This document shows, in pieces, positions 27,262-37,366 of a stretch of DNA of 64,000 nt; position 1 is the first letter of the stretch; every line of letters begins with the position of its first letter. A program made the translations under genes and the position numbers. The stretch lies in the NCBI GenBank assembly GCA_965262665.1, contig CBDHFR010000004.1, forward strand, positions 1,054,001 through 1,118,000. Reading direction: 5' to 3'. The notes under the pieces are model-generated. The model did not search any database and was not told the origin of the DNA. It saw nothing but the letters and a program-made list of their open reading frames with translations. Source of the DNA: CBDBND01 sp965262665. GTDB taxonomy: Bacteria > Pseudomonadota > Alphaproteobacteria > Rhodospirillales > Rhodospirillaceae.

Positions 27262-28236
27262 TTGTCGAATCAACTGATCAGCCTTGTCGCCAACGCAGAT
27301 CAACACGGGCTTAGGCTCGATCGGATCCTCGCGGACGGTGTACAAACCCTGTCACGCTCGCGCATCAAAGTGTTGATCGAAGCGGGGTCGGCCACCGTTA
27401 ATGGCGTGACCATAGAAGACCCAAATTTTAGGGTCAAACACGAGAGCCAAATCTCACTTCAGATTCCCTCGCCGACAGCCGACACACCGGTACCACAGTC
27501 AATACCGCTCGACATTCAATACGAGGATGATCATCTCATCATCATCAACAAACCGGCGGGTTTGGTGGTTCATCCCGCACCAGGCAATCCTGATAAGACG
27601 CTGGTCAATGCGCTTCTCTCCCATTGTGGTGAGTCGCTTAAGGGCATTGGCGGAGTAAAGCGCCCGGGCATAGTTCACCGTATCGACAAAGATACGTCCG
27701 GTTTGGTTGTAGCAGCGAAAACAGAAGCCGCACACAGCGGTCTAGCCAGCCAATTCGCAGTTCATTCGATCGAACGACGCTACTGCGCTTTGGTTTGGGG
27801 AATGCCCTCACCGGATTCCGGAACAATCAATGGGCCTATCGGCCGAAGCCGATCCAACAGAAAAAAAATGGCGGTGATAAAAAGCGGGGGGAAGGAAGCC
27901 ACAACCCACTACAAGATTCTGAAAGTTTACGGATTGACGGCAAGTTTAATTGAATGCCGGTTAGAAACCGGTCGTACCCATCAGATCCGCGTTCACATGG
28001 CACATAAGGGTAACAGCATAGTTGGCGATTCCGTTTATGGGCGGGGCATCAAGCGAGGTGTTGGCAGTTCAATTGCGCAAGCCATTAAGGCGTTTGACCG
28101 CCAGGCTTTGCATGCGAGCGTGCTCGGTTTCGTCCATCCTGTCACCAGAGAGCCGATTCGATTTGAAGCCAAGATTCCCAAAGATTTGGAAAGTCTTTTG
28201 TCAGCATTTAAGCGGATGGTTGAAGAGCCCCCTTAA
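27262..28236 (+). CDS. rluD: 23S rRNA pseudouridine synthase RluD-like
   Basis: 324 residues, starting at TTG 27262; no ATG is available in frame before the S4 domain (GLRLDRILADGVQTLSRSRI). Catalytic motif HRIDKDTSG with D142. The C-terminal motif GRTHQIRVHMAHKGNSIVGD is typical of RluA/RluC/RluD. It modifies uridines of helix 69 of 23S rRNA if it is RluD. Divergent from the JAMM/DUF6476 pair. In related genomes rpoH often follows; here an IS5 element follows seven bases later and no rpoH is seen. Confidence 0.92.
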   Translation: MSNQLISLVANADQHGLRLDRILADGVQTLSRSRIKVLIEAGSATVNGVTIEDPNFRVKHESQISLQIPSPTADTPVPQSIPLDIQYEDDHLIIINKPAGLVVHPAPGNPDKTLVNALLSHCGESLKGIGGVKRPGIVHRIDKDTSGLVVAAKTEAAHSGLASQFAVHSIERRYCALVWGMPSPDSGTINGPIGRSRSNRKKMAVIKSGGKEATTHYKILKVYGLTASLIECRLETGRTHQIRVHMAHKGNSIVGDSVYGRGIKRGVGSSIAQAIKAFDRQALHASVLGFVHPVTREPIRFEAKIPKDLESLLSAFKRMVEEPP

Positions 28237-28242
28237 CCCTTA

Positions 28243-29149
28243 GAGTCGGTTTCGAAAGTCATGCGGCTCGGGCCAATCTGCGGACGAGGAGCATGACGGA
28301 GGCGGCGTAGAGGAAGGCGCGGGCCGAGGCGATGGTGGCCTCGAAGTCCTTTGCCAGTCGCCGGTTGCGGTTGATCCAGGCGAAGAAGCGCTCCACGACC
28401 CAGCGGCGCGGTTGGACGGCGAAGCCGACCTGATCGGGGCTTTTGCGCACGATCTCGACGGCGATCATGGTGGCCGTGGCGACCTTCTCGCCGGCGTAGC
28501 CGCTGTCGGCAAAGACCTTCTCGATGAACGGAAACGAGCCGCGTGAGGCGCACAGCAGCGGCCCGCCACCATCGCGGTCCTGGATACCCGCCGGATGCGC
28601 CTCGAGCACGAGGCCGCGCCCGTCGGTGTCGACCAGCGCGTGGCGCTTGCGCCCCTTGATCTTCTTGCCCGCATCGTAGCCGCGGGGGCCACCAGCCTCG
28701 GTCGTCTTGACGCTCTGGCTGTCGATAATCGCGCCGCTCGGGCTGGCCTCGCGTCCGACCCGCTCGCGATCGGCCATGACCAGAAAGTGGTTGATCTTCT
28801 CAAGGAGGCCGTCGTCGCGGAACTTAGCGAACCAGCGATAGATCGTGCCCCACGGTGGTAAATCGCTTGGCAGCAAGCGCCAAGGGCAGCCAGCCCGCAT
28901 CACGTAGAAAATGCCGTTGACGATCTCTCGCATCGGCCATGACCGGGGCCGTCCCGTGCCATGAGCCGGAGGCAAATGAGGCTCGATCACAACCCACTCC
29001 GCAGCGGTCAAATCAGTCTGATAACGCAGCGCCTTGCGGCTATGCTGCTCTCGGGTGGTCGGCGTCCACATGGCGGCTCCAGATCGGTTTCAGCAACCTT
29101 CCTGGAATCACATCGACACCGGCCACTCAACCCCTTTCGAAACGGCCTC
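28243..29149 (-). mobile_element. IS5-family element (907 bp, TTA duplication)
   Basis: Inverted ends GAGTCGGTTTCGAAAG and GAGGCCGTTTCGAAAG (reversed). Flanked by TTA at 28240-28242 and 29150-29152. Removing it restores the last codon and stop of the neighbouring membrane-protein gene. Confidence 0.93.
28259..29071 (-). CDS. IS5-family transposase
   Basis: A single intact frame of 270 residues: DLTAAEWVVIEPHLPPAHGT, PWRLLPSDLPPWGTIYRWF, catalytic D in AIIDSQSVKTTEAG, D in VFADSGYAGEK, E in WVVERFFAWINRNRRL. Undamaged, so possibly active. Confidence 0.95.
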   Translation of the reverse strand: MWTPTTREQHSRKALRYQTDLTAAEWVVIEPHLPPAHGTGRPRSWPMREIVNGIFYVMRAGCPWRLLPSDLPPWGTIYRWFAKFRDDGLLEKINHFLVMADRERVGREASPSGAIIDSQSVKTTEAGGPRGYDAGKKIKGRKRHALVDTDGRGLVLEAHPAGIQDRDGGGPLLCASRGSFPFIEKVFADSGYAGEKVATATMIAVEIVRKSPDQVGFAVQPRRWVVERFFAWINRNRRLAKDFEATIASARAFLYAASVMLLVRRLARAA

Positions 29150-29152
29150 TTA

Positions 29153-29638
29153 GCGGTCTCTGCGTCTTCGGGCTCATAGATTGATTCCACATCCGGCCCC
29201 CATTTCAGCACGAGTTCTTTTTGCTGGACTTTTAGTGCGGTAATTCTGCGCCCCGCCGTCATAGCCATATACGCGGAAACCATGTTGGGTGTTGTTGCGT
29301 AAATTATCCAACCGACGGCTGCTGCGCCATAAATTAATATAATTGCAAACACATCCGTTAGCGCCGCGAATGCTGCATCGATCGTGTGACCCGTAAACCA
29401 GCGCTCGGTTAAGGTGGACGCAGTGCCCGCCAGATTCATGGCGCCGACACAAATACCCCCATACCATCCTTTGCCACGTTCCATGATGAACGCGACACCT
29501 GTCGGCAACATCGCAAACGCCAATACAATGACCGTTGGAATAATCATAAGCGCGATGGGAATCGCGAGCATGAGGTACAAGAACACTCGGCTCTTGTTTA
29601 TGCGCGTCTTACCACCGGGTTGTGCTTGGTCGCTCATT
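29153..29638 (-). CDS. Small inner-membrane protein, last codon replaced by IS5
   Basis: From ATG 29638 about 162 residues: a polar N-terminus, then hydrophobic segments (FLYLMLAIPIALMIIPTVIV, a helix around AMNLAGTAST, and IILIYGAAAVGWIIYATTP) and a cytoplasmic tail (ALKVQQKELVLKWGPDVESI). IS5 sits exactly at the end: without it the frame ends ETAKG and stop; with it translation runs 47 codons into the element (to 29008). Upstream, the 946-bp inverted repeat starts 36 bases before the ATG, so the native promoter is gone. No family recognised. Confidence 0.6.
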
Positions 29639-29673
29639 GCTAAAAAACTTCCCCAATGAGCATGATGGTAAAC

Positions 29674-30619
29674 TGACGTTGCTCCCGGATCCCGGACCAG
29701 ACGGTAAATTAAATACCGACCTGGAGGGACAGGATGACAAAGCAGACGAGGCGGCGGTTTTCGCCCAGAATACAAGGAACAGTCGGTTGCCCGGCTATCG
29801 GAGCCGGGTGCGACACATAGCAGCGTGGCTGCCGAGCCCGGCGTCACGCCAACGCAGTTGAAGACCTGGCGGCTCGAGCTTGAGGCCGCGGGTTCGGCCG
29901 CGGCGCAGAAAGCCGAGGCCGCTGAGCTGGCGCAGCATTCGCCGGGATAACAAGCGGCTGACGGAGGAGGTTGAGGTTCTGCGCAAAGCCTCGGCTTTTT
30001 TTGCTCAATGGGCGGCGAAGACATGAAAACGAAGCACGCTTTCATCGCCGCCCATGCTTCAGGGCCCGCCATCCGGTTCATGTGCCGGGTCCTAGGGGTT
30101 GCTCACAGTTGGTTCCACGCCCGGCGGCGTGCGGCCCAAAAGAGAGCTGAACGCGCTGCCTGGCGTGACCGGCTCGGGTCAGAGATCCGGGAGATCTTCG
30201 AGCAGAGCAAGAGGTGCTACGGCGCCCCTCGGATCCATGCCGAGTTGAAGGCCCGCGGCTTTCGCATCTCGAAGCGCACGGTCGCCAAGCTCATGCGAGA
30301 GAACGGCATTCGTCCACCGCGCGGCAGGCGGCGGGCGCCAATCACCACCGACAGCCGCCACTCCCATGCGATCGCGCCCAATCTGCTTGACCGCAACTTC
30401 GAAGCCGTTGCGCCCGATGCGGTCTGGCGCGCTGACATCTCCTACATCCCAACTGACGAAGGCTGGCTCTACCTCGCCGCCGTCAAGGATCTGGCCACGA
30501 TGGAGATCGCCGGCTGGTCGATGTCCGAGCGGCTGAAGAGCGTCCTGTGCGAGGATGCGCTGACGATGGCGATCCGCAACCGCCGGCCGCCCATGGGGCT
30601 GATCCACCATTGCGATCGC
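29674..30619 (+). mobile_element. IS3-family element remnant, arm A of a 946-bp inverted repeat
   Basis: Begins TGACGTTGCTCCCGG and ends at GATCGC. Mirrors 31261-32206 at the same length, 946 bases. orfA (29744-30027) is broken by at least two frameshifts shared by both arms. orfB (30008/30024 on) encodes HAFIAAHASGPAIRFMCRVL to IHHCDRG with D in WRADISYIPTD and D in HHCDRG, then is cut, losing the catalytic E. Confidence 0.9.
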
Positions 30620-30739
30620 GGTGTGCAAGGCGGGTTCAACCGGTCGTCGCAACACGTTCAGTTTGACTGGCCTGCAAGCACTGGTCCAGAGCTTCGGCGG
30701 GAGTTCTCCATCCGAGGGTCTTGCGGGGCCGTGTATTGA
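30024..30739 (+). pseudogene. IS3-family OrfB truncated in arm A
   Basis: From ATG 30024 (KTKHAFIAAHASGP) the OrfB is normal to IHHCDRG (30619), then the frame continues into the IS30 fragment as unrelated residues and stops at 30739. The last quarter of the integrase core is missing. Confidence 0.85.
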
Positions 30740-31020
30740 GCGCGTCAGCAACAACTGCGAGTACGTCCGGACTGTGTGCGCTCAGATCGGTTCCTTTCGG
30801 GAAGTACTGTCGAAGCAATCCATTGGTGTTCTCGTTCGTTCCGCGTTGCCAAGGGCTGTGCGGTTCGCAGAAGTAGACGGGAAGGCCGGTTGCGATCCGC
30901 AGATCCGCATGCCTGGCCATCTCTGCTCCCTGGTCCCAGGTCAGCGAGCGGCGAAGCTGCGCTGGCAATGTCGTGATCGTCCGGGCGATGGCATCGCGAA
31001 CCGCTTCAGCCCCATGCCAG
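30620..31020 (-). pseudogene. IS30-family transposase, C-terminal fragment
   Basis: The minus strand encodes AIARTITTLPAQLRRSLTWD, then QGAEMARHADLRIATGLPVY (catalytic D in TWDQG), FCEPHSPWQRGTNENTNGLL (catalytic E in TNENTNG) and RPRKTLGWRTPAEALDQCL. The N-terminal half is absent. It forms the loop of the inverted repeat together with the 3' end of the arm B element. Confidence 0.9.
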
Positions 31021-32206
31021 CGTCCGGTAGCCGATGCTCGAGTGGCGCCGTCGTTGGTTATAGAAGATCTCGATGTACTCGAATAGCGCAGCCCTGGCCT
31101 CGCGCCGGGTACGAAACGGGTACGGTGCACGAGTTCGGTCTTGAGAGACCCAAAGAAGCTCTCCATGGGGGCATTGTCGAGGCAATTCCCCTTGCGGCTC
31201 ATGGCGGCCTTGATGCCGTGGAGGCGGAGCAGTTTGCGGTCGTCACCGCAGGCATATTGGGCGATCGCAATGGTGGATCAGCCCCATGGGCGGCCGGCGG
31301 TTGCGGATCGCCATCGTCAGCGCATCCTCGCACAGGACGCTCTTCAGCCGCTCGGACATCGACCAGCCGGCGATCTCCATCGTGGCCAGATCCTTGACGG
31401 CGGCGAGGTAGAGCCAGCCTTCGTCAGTTGGGATGTAGGAGATGTCAGCGCGCCAGACCGCATCGGGCGCAACGGCTTCGAAGTTGCGGTCAAGCAGATT
31501 GGGCGCGATCGCATGGGAGTGGCGGCTGTCGGTGGTGATTGGCGCCCGCCGCCTGCCGCGCGGTGGACGAATGCCGTTCTCTCGCATGAGCTTGGCGACC
31601 GTGCGCTTCGAGATGCGAAAGCCGCGGGCCTTCAACTCGGCATGGATCCGAGGGGCGCCGTAGCACCTCTTGCTCTGCTCGAAGATCTCCCGGATCTCTG
31701 ACCCGAGCCGGTCACGCCAGGCAGCGCGTTCAGCTCTCTTTTGGGCCGCACGCCGCCGGGCGTGGAACCAACTGTGAGCAACCCCTAGGACCCGGCACAT
31801 GAACCGGATGGCGGGCCCTGAAGCATGGGCGGCGATGAAAGCGTGCTTCGTTTTCATGTCTTCGCCGCCCATTGAGCAAAAAAAGCCGAGGCTTTGCGCA
31901 GAACCTCAACCTCCTCCGTCAGCCGCTTGTTATCCCGGCGAATGCTGCGCCAGCTCAGCGGCCTCGGCTTTCTGCGCCGCGGCCGAACCCGCGGCCTCAA
32001 GCTCGAGCCGCCAGGTCTTCAACTGCGTTGGCGTGACGCCGGGCTCGGCAGCCACGCTGCTATGTGTCGCACCCGGCTCCGATAGCCGGGCAACCGACTG
32101 TTCCTTGTATTCTGGGCGAAAACCGCCGCCTCGTCTGCTTTGTCATCCTGTCCCTCCAGGTCGGTATTTAATTTACCGTCTGGTCCGGGATCCGGGAGCA
32201 ACGTCA
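31021..32206 (-). mobile_element. IS3-family element remnant, arm B plus its 3' end
   Basis: Arm B (31261-32206) is the reverse complement of arm A including its orfA frameshifts. Unlike arm A it continues to the orfB 3' region (31021-31240: MSRKGNCLDNAPMESFFGSL with the catalytic E). Between IHHCDR and QYACGDDRKLL about five bases are missing near 31258, so orfB (31851-31243) is frameshifted. Confidence 0.88.
31243..31851 (-). pseudogene. IS3-family OrfB in arm B, frameshifted
   Basis: Reads MKTKHAFIAAHASGPAIRF to IHHCDRPICLR and stops at 31243. The conserved IHHCDRGSQYA is damaged, and the remaining C-terminal part (31021-31240) is in another frame. Confidence 0.85.
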
Positions 32207-32520
32207 TAGTCCAAGAACCATAAGTTTAGACCTTGTGCGACAAACCAGTCGAACTTGAGATTTCTCTGCGAGAATCTATTGCAGAGAGTCATTATTTCGC
32301 CTTTTTCACGGGCAAACAAATCGTCGAAGAAGTGAATTTCTTCGATCCCCTGATCAAGAGCCTGTTCAATTTCAGCCATAACCATGTCTACACTCTTCCG
32401 GCGGTACTTGTTCATATTTCCGCGAAAGTGGGCGACGCTGCAAAAAGAACACCTGAGAACACAGCTTCGCGATGTCATGATGTCCTGATAATTACGACTT
32501 TTTCAGGATATACCTGGAAT
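32207..32520 (-). pseudogene. Radical SAM protein, internal fragment
   Basis: The frame from about 32500 reads DIMTSRSCVLRCSFCSVAHF, the CxxxCxxC motif that binds the 4Fe-4S cluster, then MVMAEIEQALDQGIEEIHFF and LKFDWFVAQGLNLWF. The usual N-terminal B12-binding domain is absent (a stop lies upstream at about 32505), and the C-terminus is cut at 32206 by arm B of the inverted repeat. Likely from a B12-binding-domain radical SAM family enzyme. Confidence 0.75.
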
Positions 32521-32575
32521 CATTGATTCGGCCTGAATTTAGTATTTTGCATTGACCTGATTCGGCTGCCGATTC

Positions 32576-33249
32576 ATGCACCTCTCCAACGACACGAGCA
32601 GCGAACGACTTCACGGCGAAGATGCGCAAAAGGCCTCCTTTCTGACCGCTGACGAACCCAAGGCACTCCTGAATGTCATGCGCAAGCGGAAGGTCGAAGC
32701 GCTGCAGGTACGGCGCGCGAATGCGCTGGTTGCCCTTGATGATGGCCACAGCGTGCAGATGGTCTCCAGGATATTCTATCTTGATCCCGACACGGTTCGC
32801 GGCTGGCTACGGGACTTCCGCGAGAAGGGTCTCGCCTCTGTGGAGCTTGCGGATTACCCGGACCGCGCGCGGGCCGCCTGACGGCGGACCAGGAAGCCGC
32901 TCTCAAGGCGCAGTTCCGGGACAATCCGCCGCGCGACACCAACGCGGTGCGGGATGCCATCTTCCGAAAGTTTGCTGTGAGATATTCACGTCCGGGCGCC
33001 ATCAAGCTGATGCACCGCCTGGGGTTCGCATACGTGAAGCCGAAGACGCTGCCGAAGCAGGCCGACAAGCAGGCGCAGGAAGCCTTCATCAGGGATTATG
33101 AACAGCTGACGCGCGGGATGTTTCCGGACGCGACGGTTGTCTTCGCCGCTGCGGTCCATCCCGAGTATCAGAGCCGGCCGGCGCATGGCTGGTTGCCGAG
33201 GCGCTCCTGCCCCAGAAGGGCGAACACGGTGTCGTGTGTGCGGGCCTAG
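32576..33249 (+). pseudogene. IS630-family transposase, frameshifted and truncated
   Basis: The first frame (32576-32881) holds the helix-turn-helix part (RRANALVALDDGHSVQMVSR, then LDPDTVRGWLRDFREKGLAS). The second continues from about 32880 (LTADQEAALKAQFRDNPPRD) to AVHPEYQSRPAHGW. In relatives the segment is FADAVHP; here it is FAAAVHP, so the first catalytic D is lost. The C-terminus is missing. Confidence 0.8.
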
Positions 33250-33337
33250 AGCGGTTTGACTGAATTGTGAATCGAAGGGGATTCCCAAGCGTCCCACTCC
33301 ATGATTCTGTATCCCGAGGCGATTTGGTGTCAGACAT

Positions 33338-34103
33338 GGGGCATTGTTACGGGAATGATCTTCGCCGGCGGGTCGTCGAGGCGGTCACTGGGCGTCTGTC
33401 TGCACGGGGGCCGCGGCGCGTTTTCGTGTCGCGCCAACGACGGCGATCCACTGGCACCGGCGCTCGCGCGAGACGGGATCGATCGAGCCCGACCGCCAGG
33501 GCCGGCCTCAACGAAACTGCAGCCGGCTGGCAACACAATTGGGAAAGCATTAACGTCTATACGAGCTGGGGTCCGGAGCCCAAGCGAGTCTCAGATGAGG
33601 AGGCTAACTTCGCGCGCATCTGGTCCAACAAATCACGCCGCGTGGTTGTGCTCGACGTACCCGATGCTGCACATCAAGATCTGATGCGGTTTATGCTGGC
33701 GAGCGACATGCCTGCTCGTCTTAAAGAGCCCGAAAATAAACCTGCGCAGTCTGCTCCTATGCAGCCACAACAAGAAGATGAGCAATCTGAAAAATCGCCT
33801 GCGATCGAACACGATGATCTTAGAAGCCGTGTTTGGTTTTTCATCCAGCATGCACCTTCATTGCCAGACGGAGGCGAGTGTGTAAAGTCGACAGCTATCA
33901 ACAAAACAGATGGAACCAAAGCCAGGAGTTCCAGGCGCTTTTGTAGGACGATCTACGACGAGAACACCGGGCGCATGAAGATGAGGATTCAATACCTCAG
34001 GGAATATGAACCCGAAAAGGAGCCAGAATTCGCTAAGGAGTCATTGCTCTCCCAGTTAGTTTCGATGTTCTTCCGAAAAAAGGCAGGCGCCGGACAGGCG
34101 TAA
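33338..34103 (+). pseudogene. Chimeric ORF: IS630 start joined to a helicase-like C-terminus
   Basis: Residues from 33338 (YGNDLRRRVVEAVTGRLSAR) are an IS630 transposase N-terminus; beyond about 33410 its family frame is shifted (AIHWHRRSRETGSIEPDRQG in frame 3). From about 33535 a different protein follows: INVYTSWGPEPKRVSDEEAN, FARIWSNKSRRVVVLDVPDA, an acidic/glutamine linker, and a C-terminal FFIQHAPSLPDGGECVKSTA segment. The IW-xx-S-xRVxVxxxP pattern resembles the extreme C-terminus of large PLD/SF2 helicases of phage-defence islands, but that is weak. The body of the donor gene is absent. Confidence 0.45.
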
Positions 34104-34900
34104 GACGAAAGTACTGCCAGAGGACTGCAAAAAAGAGGTTTGGGCTTCGGCCAGGCGCTTGAAGTGGAGATCGGGGTCTAGCTGCCGAAAGAGCCGAACC
34201 GTTTACCAAGTTCGCCTAAATGTCGGAGCCCCGAGGCGCGACAACTCAGATCTTGAGAAACCTAATACATCAGCCACTTAGGGGCATTTGAGCGCTATCG
34301 CATATAAATCTCACTGATCGTCCAGGAACGTCCAGGTGGGGTGGATATGCCAACGGTCTGTCATTGCCTGCCATCGGGACGCGCGAGGACGCGGCCTCGG
34401 GACATTTTGGGGTCCTCATTTTCAACCCGCCCGGCGGCACCCGGTCGTGGCACGCCACCAGTGTCACACGGCTCCACTACCCCCCCCCCCACCATAGGTA
34501 TTTCGGCGTTGTATAGGGCTTTTAAGGGGAGAACGTCGCCCCCCTTACGGCCCCCGCACGCGTAACAGTCATTGATCAATGCGGTTATCTGTATCCGATT
34601 GTGGCTCATCCGAGTGACGGGCTGCGGTTTGACGCCTGGTCTTGGCCCCGTACTCCGATGAGCTATGCCCGACATTTGGTGATGGGCTGATCAGGCGGCG
34701 TGTTTGATTTGCTTGCCAGGACCTCAAACATCCAATTATCCTGATCACACATCACTGCAAACACGAAACCAACGGGCCAGATTCTCTCAAAACACTTGGA
34801 CCATTTGGTCTGGCTGGTCAGGATTCATTCCCACGATTTCGCATTCGTTCCCGCTCAATAGGTGGGGATATATGTGGGGAAAGGAAAATAAAATTATAAA
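34104..34900. other. Gene-poor stretch with poly-C tract
   Basis: No supported gene. Short frames on both strands lack motifs. A run of ten C lies near 34481-34490. The stretch around 34520-34560 (GGGGAGAACGTCGCCCCCTT) has G- and C-runs that could form a hairpin. Sequence becomes AT-rich towards 34900. Confidence 0.4.
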
Positions 34901-34919
34901 ACCATTATATAACAATATT

Positions 34920-35045
34920 TTAAGAGTAATTTATGGTGGACATCATGTCGTCCATCAGCGCATTGCCAAGGAACACGGCGTTGTCCGTGTCGGCCTTGAT
35001 GAAATCGGCCGTATAATGCTTGCGGCCACTTTCCGAGCTTGCCAT
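34920..35045 (-). pseudogene. N-terminal remnant of a paralogue of the small gene at 38643-38981
   Basis: From ATG 35045: KHYTADFIKADTDNAVFLGN, then ALMDDMMSTI. The intact paralogue has TYASDFFKGDTDQAVFTGD, then AVTDRLMHAVI. The same order of conserved residues (Y-x2-DF-K-DTD-AVF-G-A-D-M) shows common origin. It stops at 34920 in AT-rich sequence. Confidence 0.65.
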
Positions 35046-35156
35046 GCCTAGGGTCTCCCAGTTGTGTTGAGATGGCGAGAACCTGCGCCTTTTCGCCCTC
35101 ACCCACACAAGGTTCGGCGGGTCCTGTGCTCGGTCCATGAGCAGCTCTTTTTGGCC

Positions 35157-35859
35157 TTAAAGCCCTAGATTGAGCTGGTTTTTGTCCGCTGGCTTGGCCC
35201 GTTTGTGCAGGGCGCGGGAGACCGGCGCGGCGGTGAAGCCTGGCCCGTCGTAAGGCCGGCAAATTCTCTTCAACGGTTGCGGCCCGCTATCCGGTGACAG
35301 CCATACCTTCATGCCCATGTCATTGAGAATCACGGGCATGCGGTCGTGCACATCGGCGGCCATGGCGTTGGGCTCGGTGGTGACAATGGCGAAGCGCCGC
35401 TGCCGGGTCTTATGGTCGACGGTGAACAGTCCAGCCAGAACAAACAAATCCGCCTCCCCCTCGCCGATCCCGCCGCCGTGTTTCGGGCTGGTGCCGCGCA
35501 ACAAAAAACGCCATGGGGTTTTGCTGCCGTCGGCCTCGCGCTTCCACTCATAGTAGCCGGTCACCGGGACGACGCAGCACCGGTGTAAGAAAGTCTCACG
35601 AAAGGGTGGGCAGTACATCCATGGTTTCCGAGCGTGCGTTGATCAGCGGCGTGGTCTTGTCCTTCAGCGGCGGAAACCCCCACACGCCGAGATCGAGGAT
35701 GCGGTCCGGGCCGGACAGGCGAATGAAGGGCTGCAGGTCGGTGGGCCGGATCACCGCCGACGGCTTGGTGTCCGCCGTCTTGACCTGTTCTGAGGGGATC
35801 AGGGCGTACCAGTCCCGCATCTCCTTCCAGGATCGGTACCCCGACAGACTGCCGCACAT
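35157..35859 (-). pseudogene. SOS-associated peptidase (SRAP/YedK/HMCES), frameshifted
   Basis: The N-terminus (ATG 35859) starts MCGSL; the Cys after Met is the catalytic residue that links to abasic DNA. INARSETMD (N and E region) follows, then the frame stops after VLPTLS. The rest continues in the next frame: FRETFLHRCCVVPVTGYYEW, then HDRMPVIL with the active-site His. One extra C in CCACCC (near 35605) explains the break. Corrected length about 230 residues, normal for the family. Role: shields abasic sites in single-stranded DNA. Confidence 0.88.
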
Positions 35860-36095
35860 AGAGTCTCACCACATTATGAGAACAAAAGAAGATCATGAAT
35901 AGGCGCAGCAGCGTCTTCGAGCCAGCAGTCTGGGGCTGAATCTGCCGTCCCGGTTCCCCTTTTGGGCTCTATCTATGATCCCAGAGTTGAACCCATCCCA
36001 AGCTTATCTATCTATGTGAGCGTGTTGCACGGCCGGATTCCGCCCTCTACTGTGACCTGATCCTGTCCTTACCTCGCCGTTCGGAAGCGCAGACT

Positions 36096-37349
36096 ATGCC
36101 CATCCCCTTACCGCCGGACTCCCGCTCCCTCTACCGCCATGGCATGACGCCCGAGATCAACCATGACGAGTCAGCGCGGATCAATGTGCTGGCGTCCCTC
36201 AACGCGTCGGTGGCGGCGACGCTGAGCCGGGGCGTGAAACTGGCTTATGAGCACCATGCGGCGCCGAAACTGACGCCCAAAGATCTTGATCTCTCCGATC
36301 CCAAAGTGCAAAGCGGAGCAACGGTGCGCGAAGCGATCCGGCCGAGCCCGGTCTATCAGGCCTGGGCCAGCCTGCGGCGCGCCATTCAGGAAATGAACCG
36401 GCAAAATGCCCGGCACATTGCCTTCCGGCAGATCGACTCTCTCACGCAGCGGGCCCAAGACCAGAGCGACCTGAGCGACCTGAGCGATGCGAACGCGACG
36501 TTGCAACTTGACCCATCGCTGGAAGTGCCACGCTACCTGGCCAAGGCCGACAACCACCTTCAGGCTGGCGGTTATCACACGGAAGTGCAGCCGGGCGATT
36601 TGACCCCGGCCGCGACCTACGATGTGGCGACCTTTGTCACCGCCATGGGCATGTTCGGCGCTAAGGGGGATTCCGGCGGCCGCGGCATCATCAAATGGCT
36701 GGCGCAGCATCACCCAGACTTCAAACCGAAACGCATACTCGATCTCGGCTCAGGGCACGGCGGCAACACCTTGCCCTTGGCGAAAGCGTTTCCCGACGCA
36801 GAAGTGATTGCCTTCGATGCCGGCGCACCGATGTTGCGTTATGGCCATGCCCGGGCCCGCTCCATGGGTTTTGAAAATGTGCGTTTCGTCCAAGGCGCGG
36901 CAGAGGATTTGGATGACTCCCTCGGCACCTTCGATTGGATTCAGTCGACGATGTTCTTTCACGAAACCTCAGGTCCGGCGCTGCGCGAAATCCTTAAACG
37001 AATATATGCATTGCTCAACCCGGGTGGTGTCACGTTGAACTTGGAGCAACCCAACTTCACCGAAGACACCCCGGTGTTCGACCGCTTCCTGCGCAACTGG
37101 GACGCCTGGTACAACAACGAACCGTTCTGGGTTCAGCTGCATGGCATGGACATGATGGCCGAGTTGAAAAAAGCCGGCTTTGACTCAGACAAATGTTTTG
37201 AAAGCGGCGCCAATCCGGATTTGGAACCGGGCCACTACCCAGCCTGGGCCGGGCGCATTAGCCGTCACGACCATGAGCACGCCAAATCGCAGCCGAAAAA
37301 ATCAGACTATACCGGCGAAGGCTGGTACCTGTTCGGCGCTTGGAAATAA
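36096..37349 (+). CDS. SAM-dependent methyltransferase
   Basis: 417 residues. A helical N-terminal region of about 200 residues precedes a class I methyltransferase fold: motif I ILDLGSGHGGNT (214-225), acidic end of strand 2 at D241 (VIAFDAGAPMLRYG), motif near QSTMFFHETSG, and the post-catalytic LNPGGVTLNLEQPN. Related to the Tat-exported methyltransferase downstream, with which it converges: both carry D-x-GAPM-x-RY-x-H after motif I. Substrate unknown; the N-terminal domain matches nothing I know. Upstream (35900-36095) no promoter was identified. Confidence 0.8.
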   Translation: MPIPLPPDSRSLYRHGMTPEINHDESARINVLASLNASVAATLSRGVKLAYEHHAAPKLTPKDLDLSDPKVQSGATVREAIRPSPVYQAWASLRRAIQEMNRQNARHIAFRQIDSLTQRAQDQSDLSDLSDANATLQLDPSLEVPRYLAKADNHLQAGGYHTEVQPGDLTPAATYDVATFVTAMGMFGAKGDSGGRGIIKWLAQHHPDFKPKRILDLGSGHGGNTLPLAKAFPDAEVIAFDAGAPMLRYGHARARSMGFENVRFVQGAAEDLDDSLGTFDWIQSTMFFHETSGPALREILKRIYALLNPGGVTLNLEQPNFTEDTPVFDRFLRNWDAWYNNEPFWVQLHGMDMMAELKKAGFDSDKCFESGANPDLEPGHYPAWAGRISRHDHEHAKSQPKKSDYTGEGWYLFGAWK

Positions 37350-37366
37350 AACGCTGAAAAAGAAAG

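Noticed and set aside
34341..34675. Overlapping frames around the poly-C tract as genes
   Set aside because: Both strands are open by chance of GC content; no ribosome site or motif.
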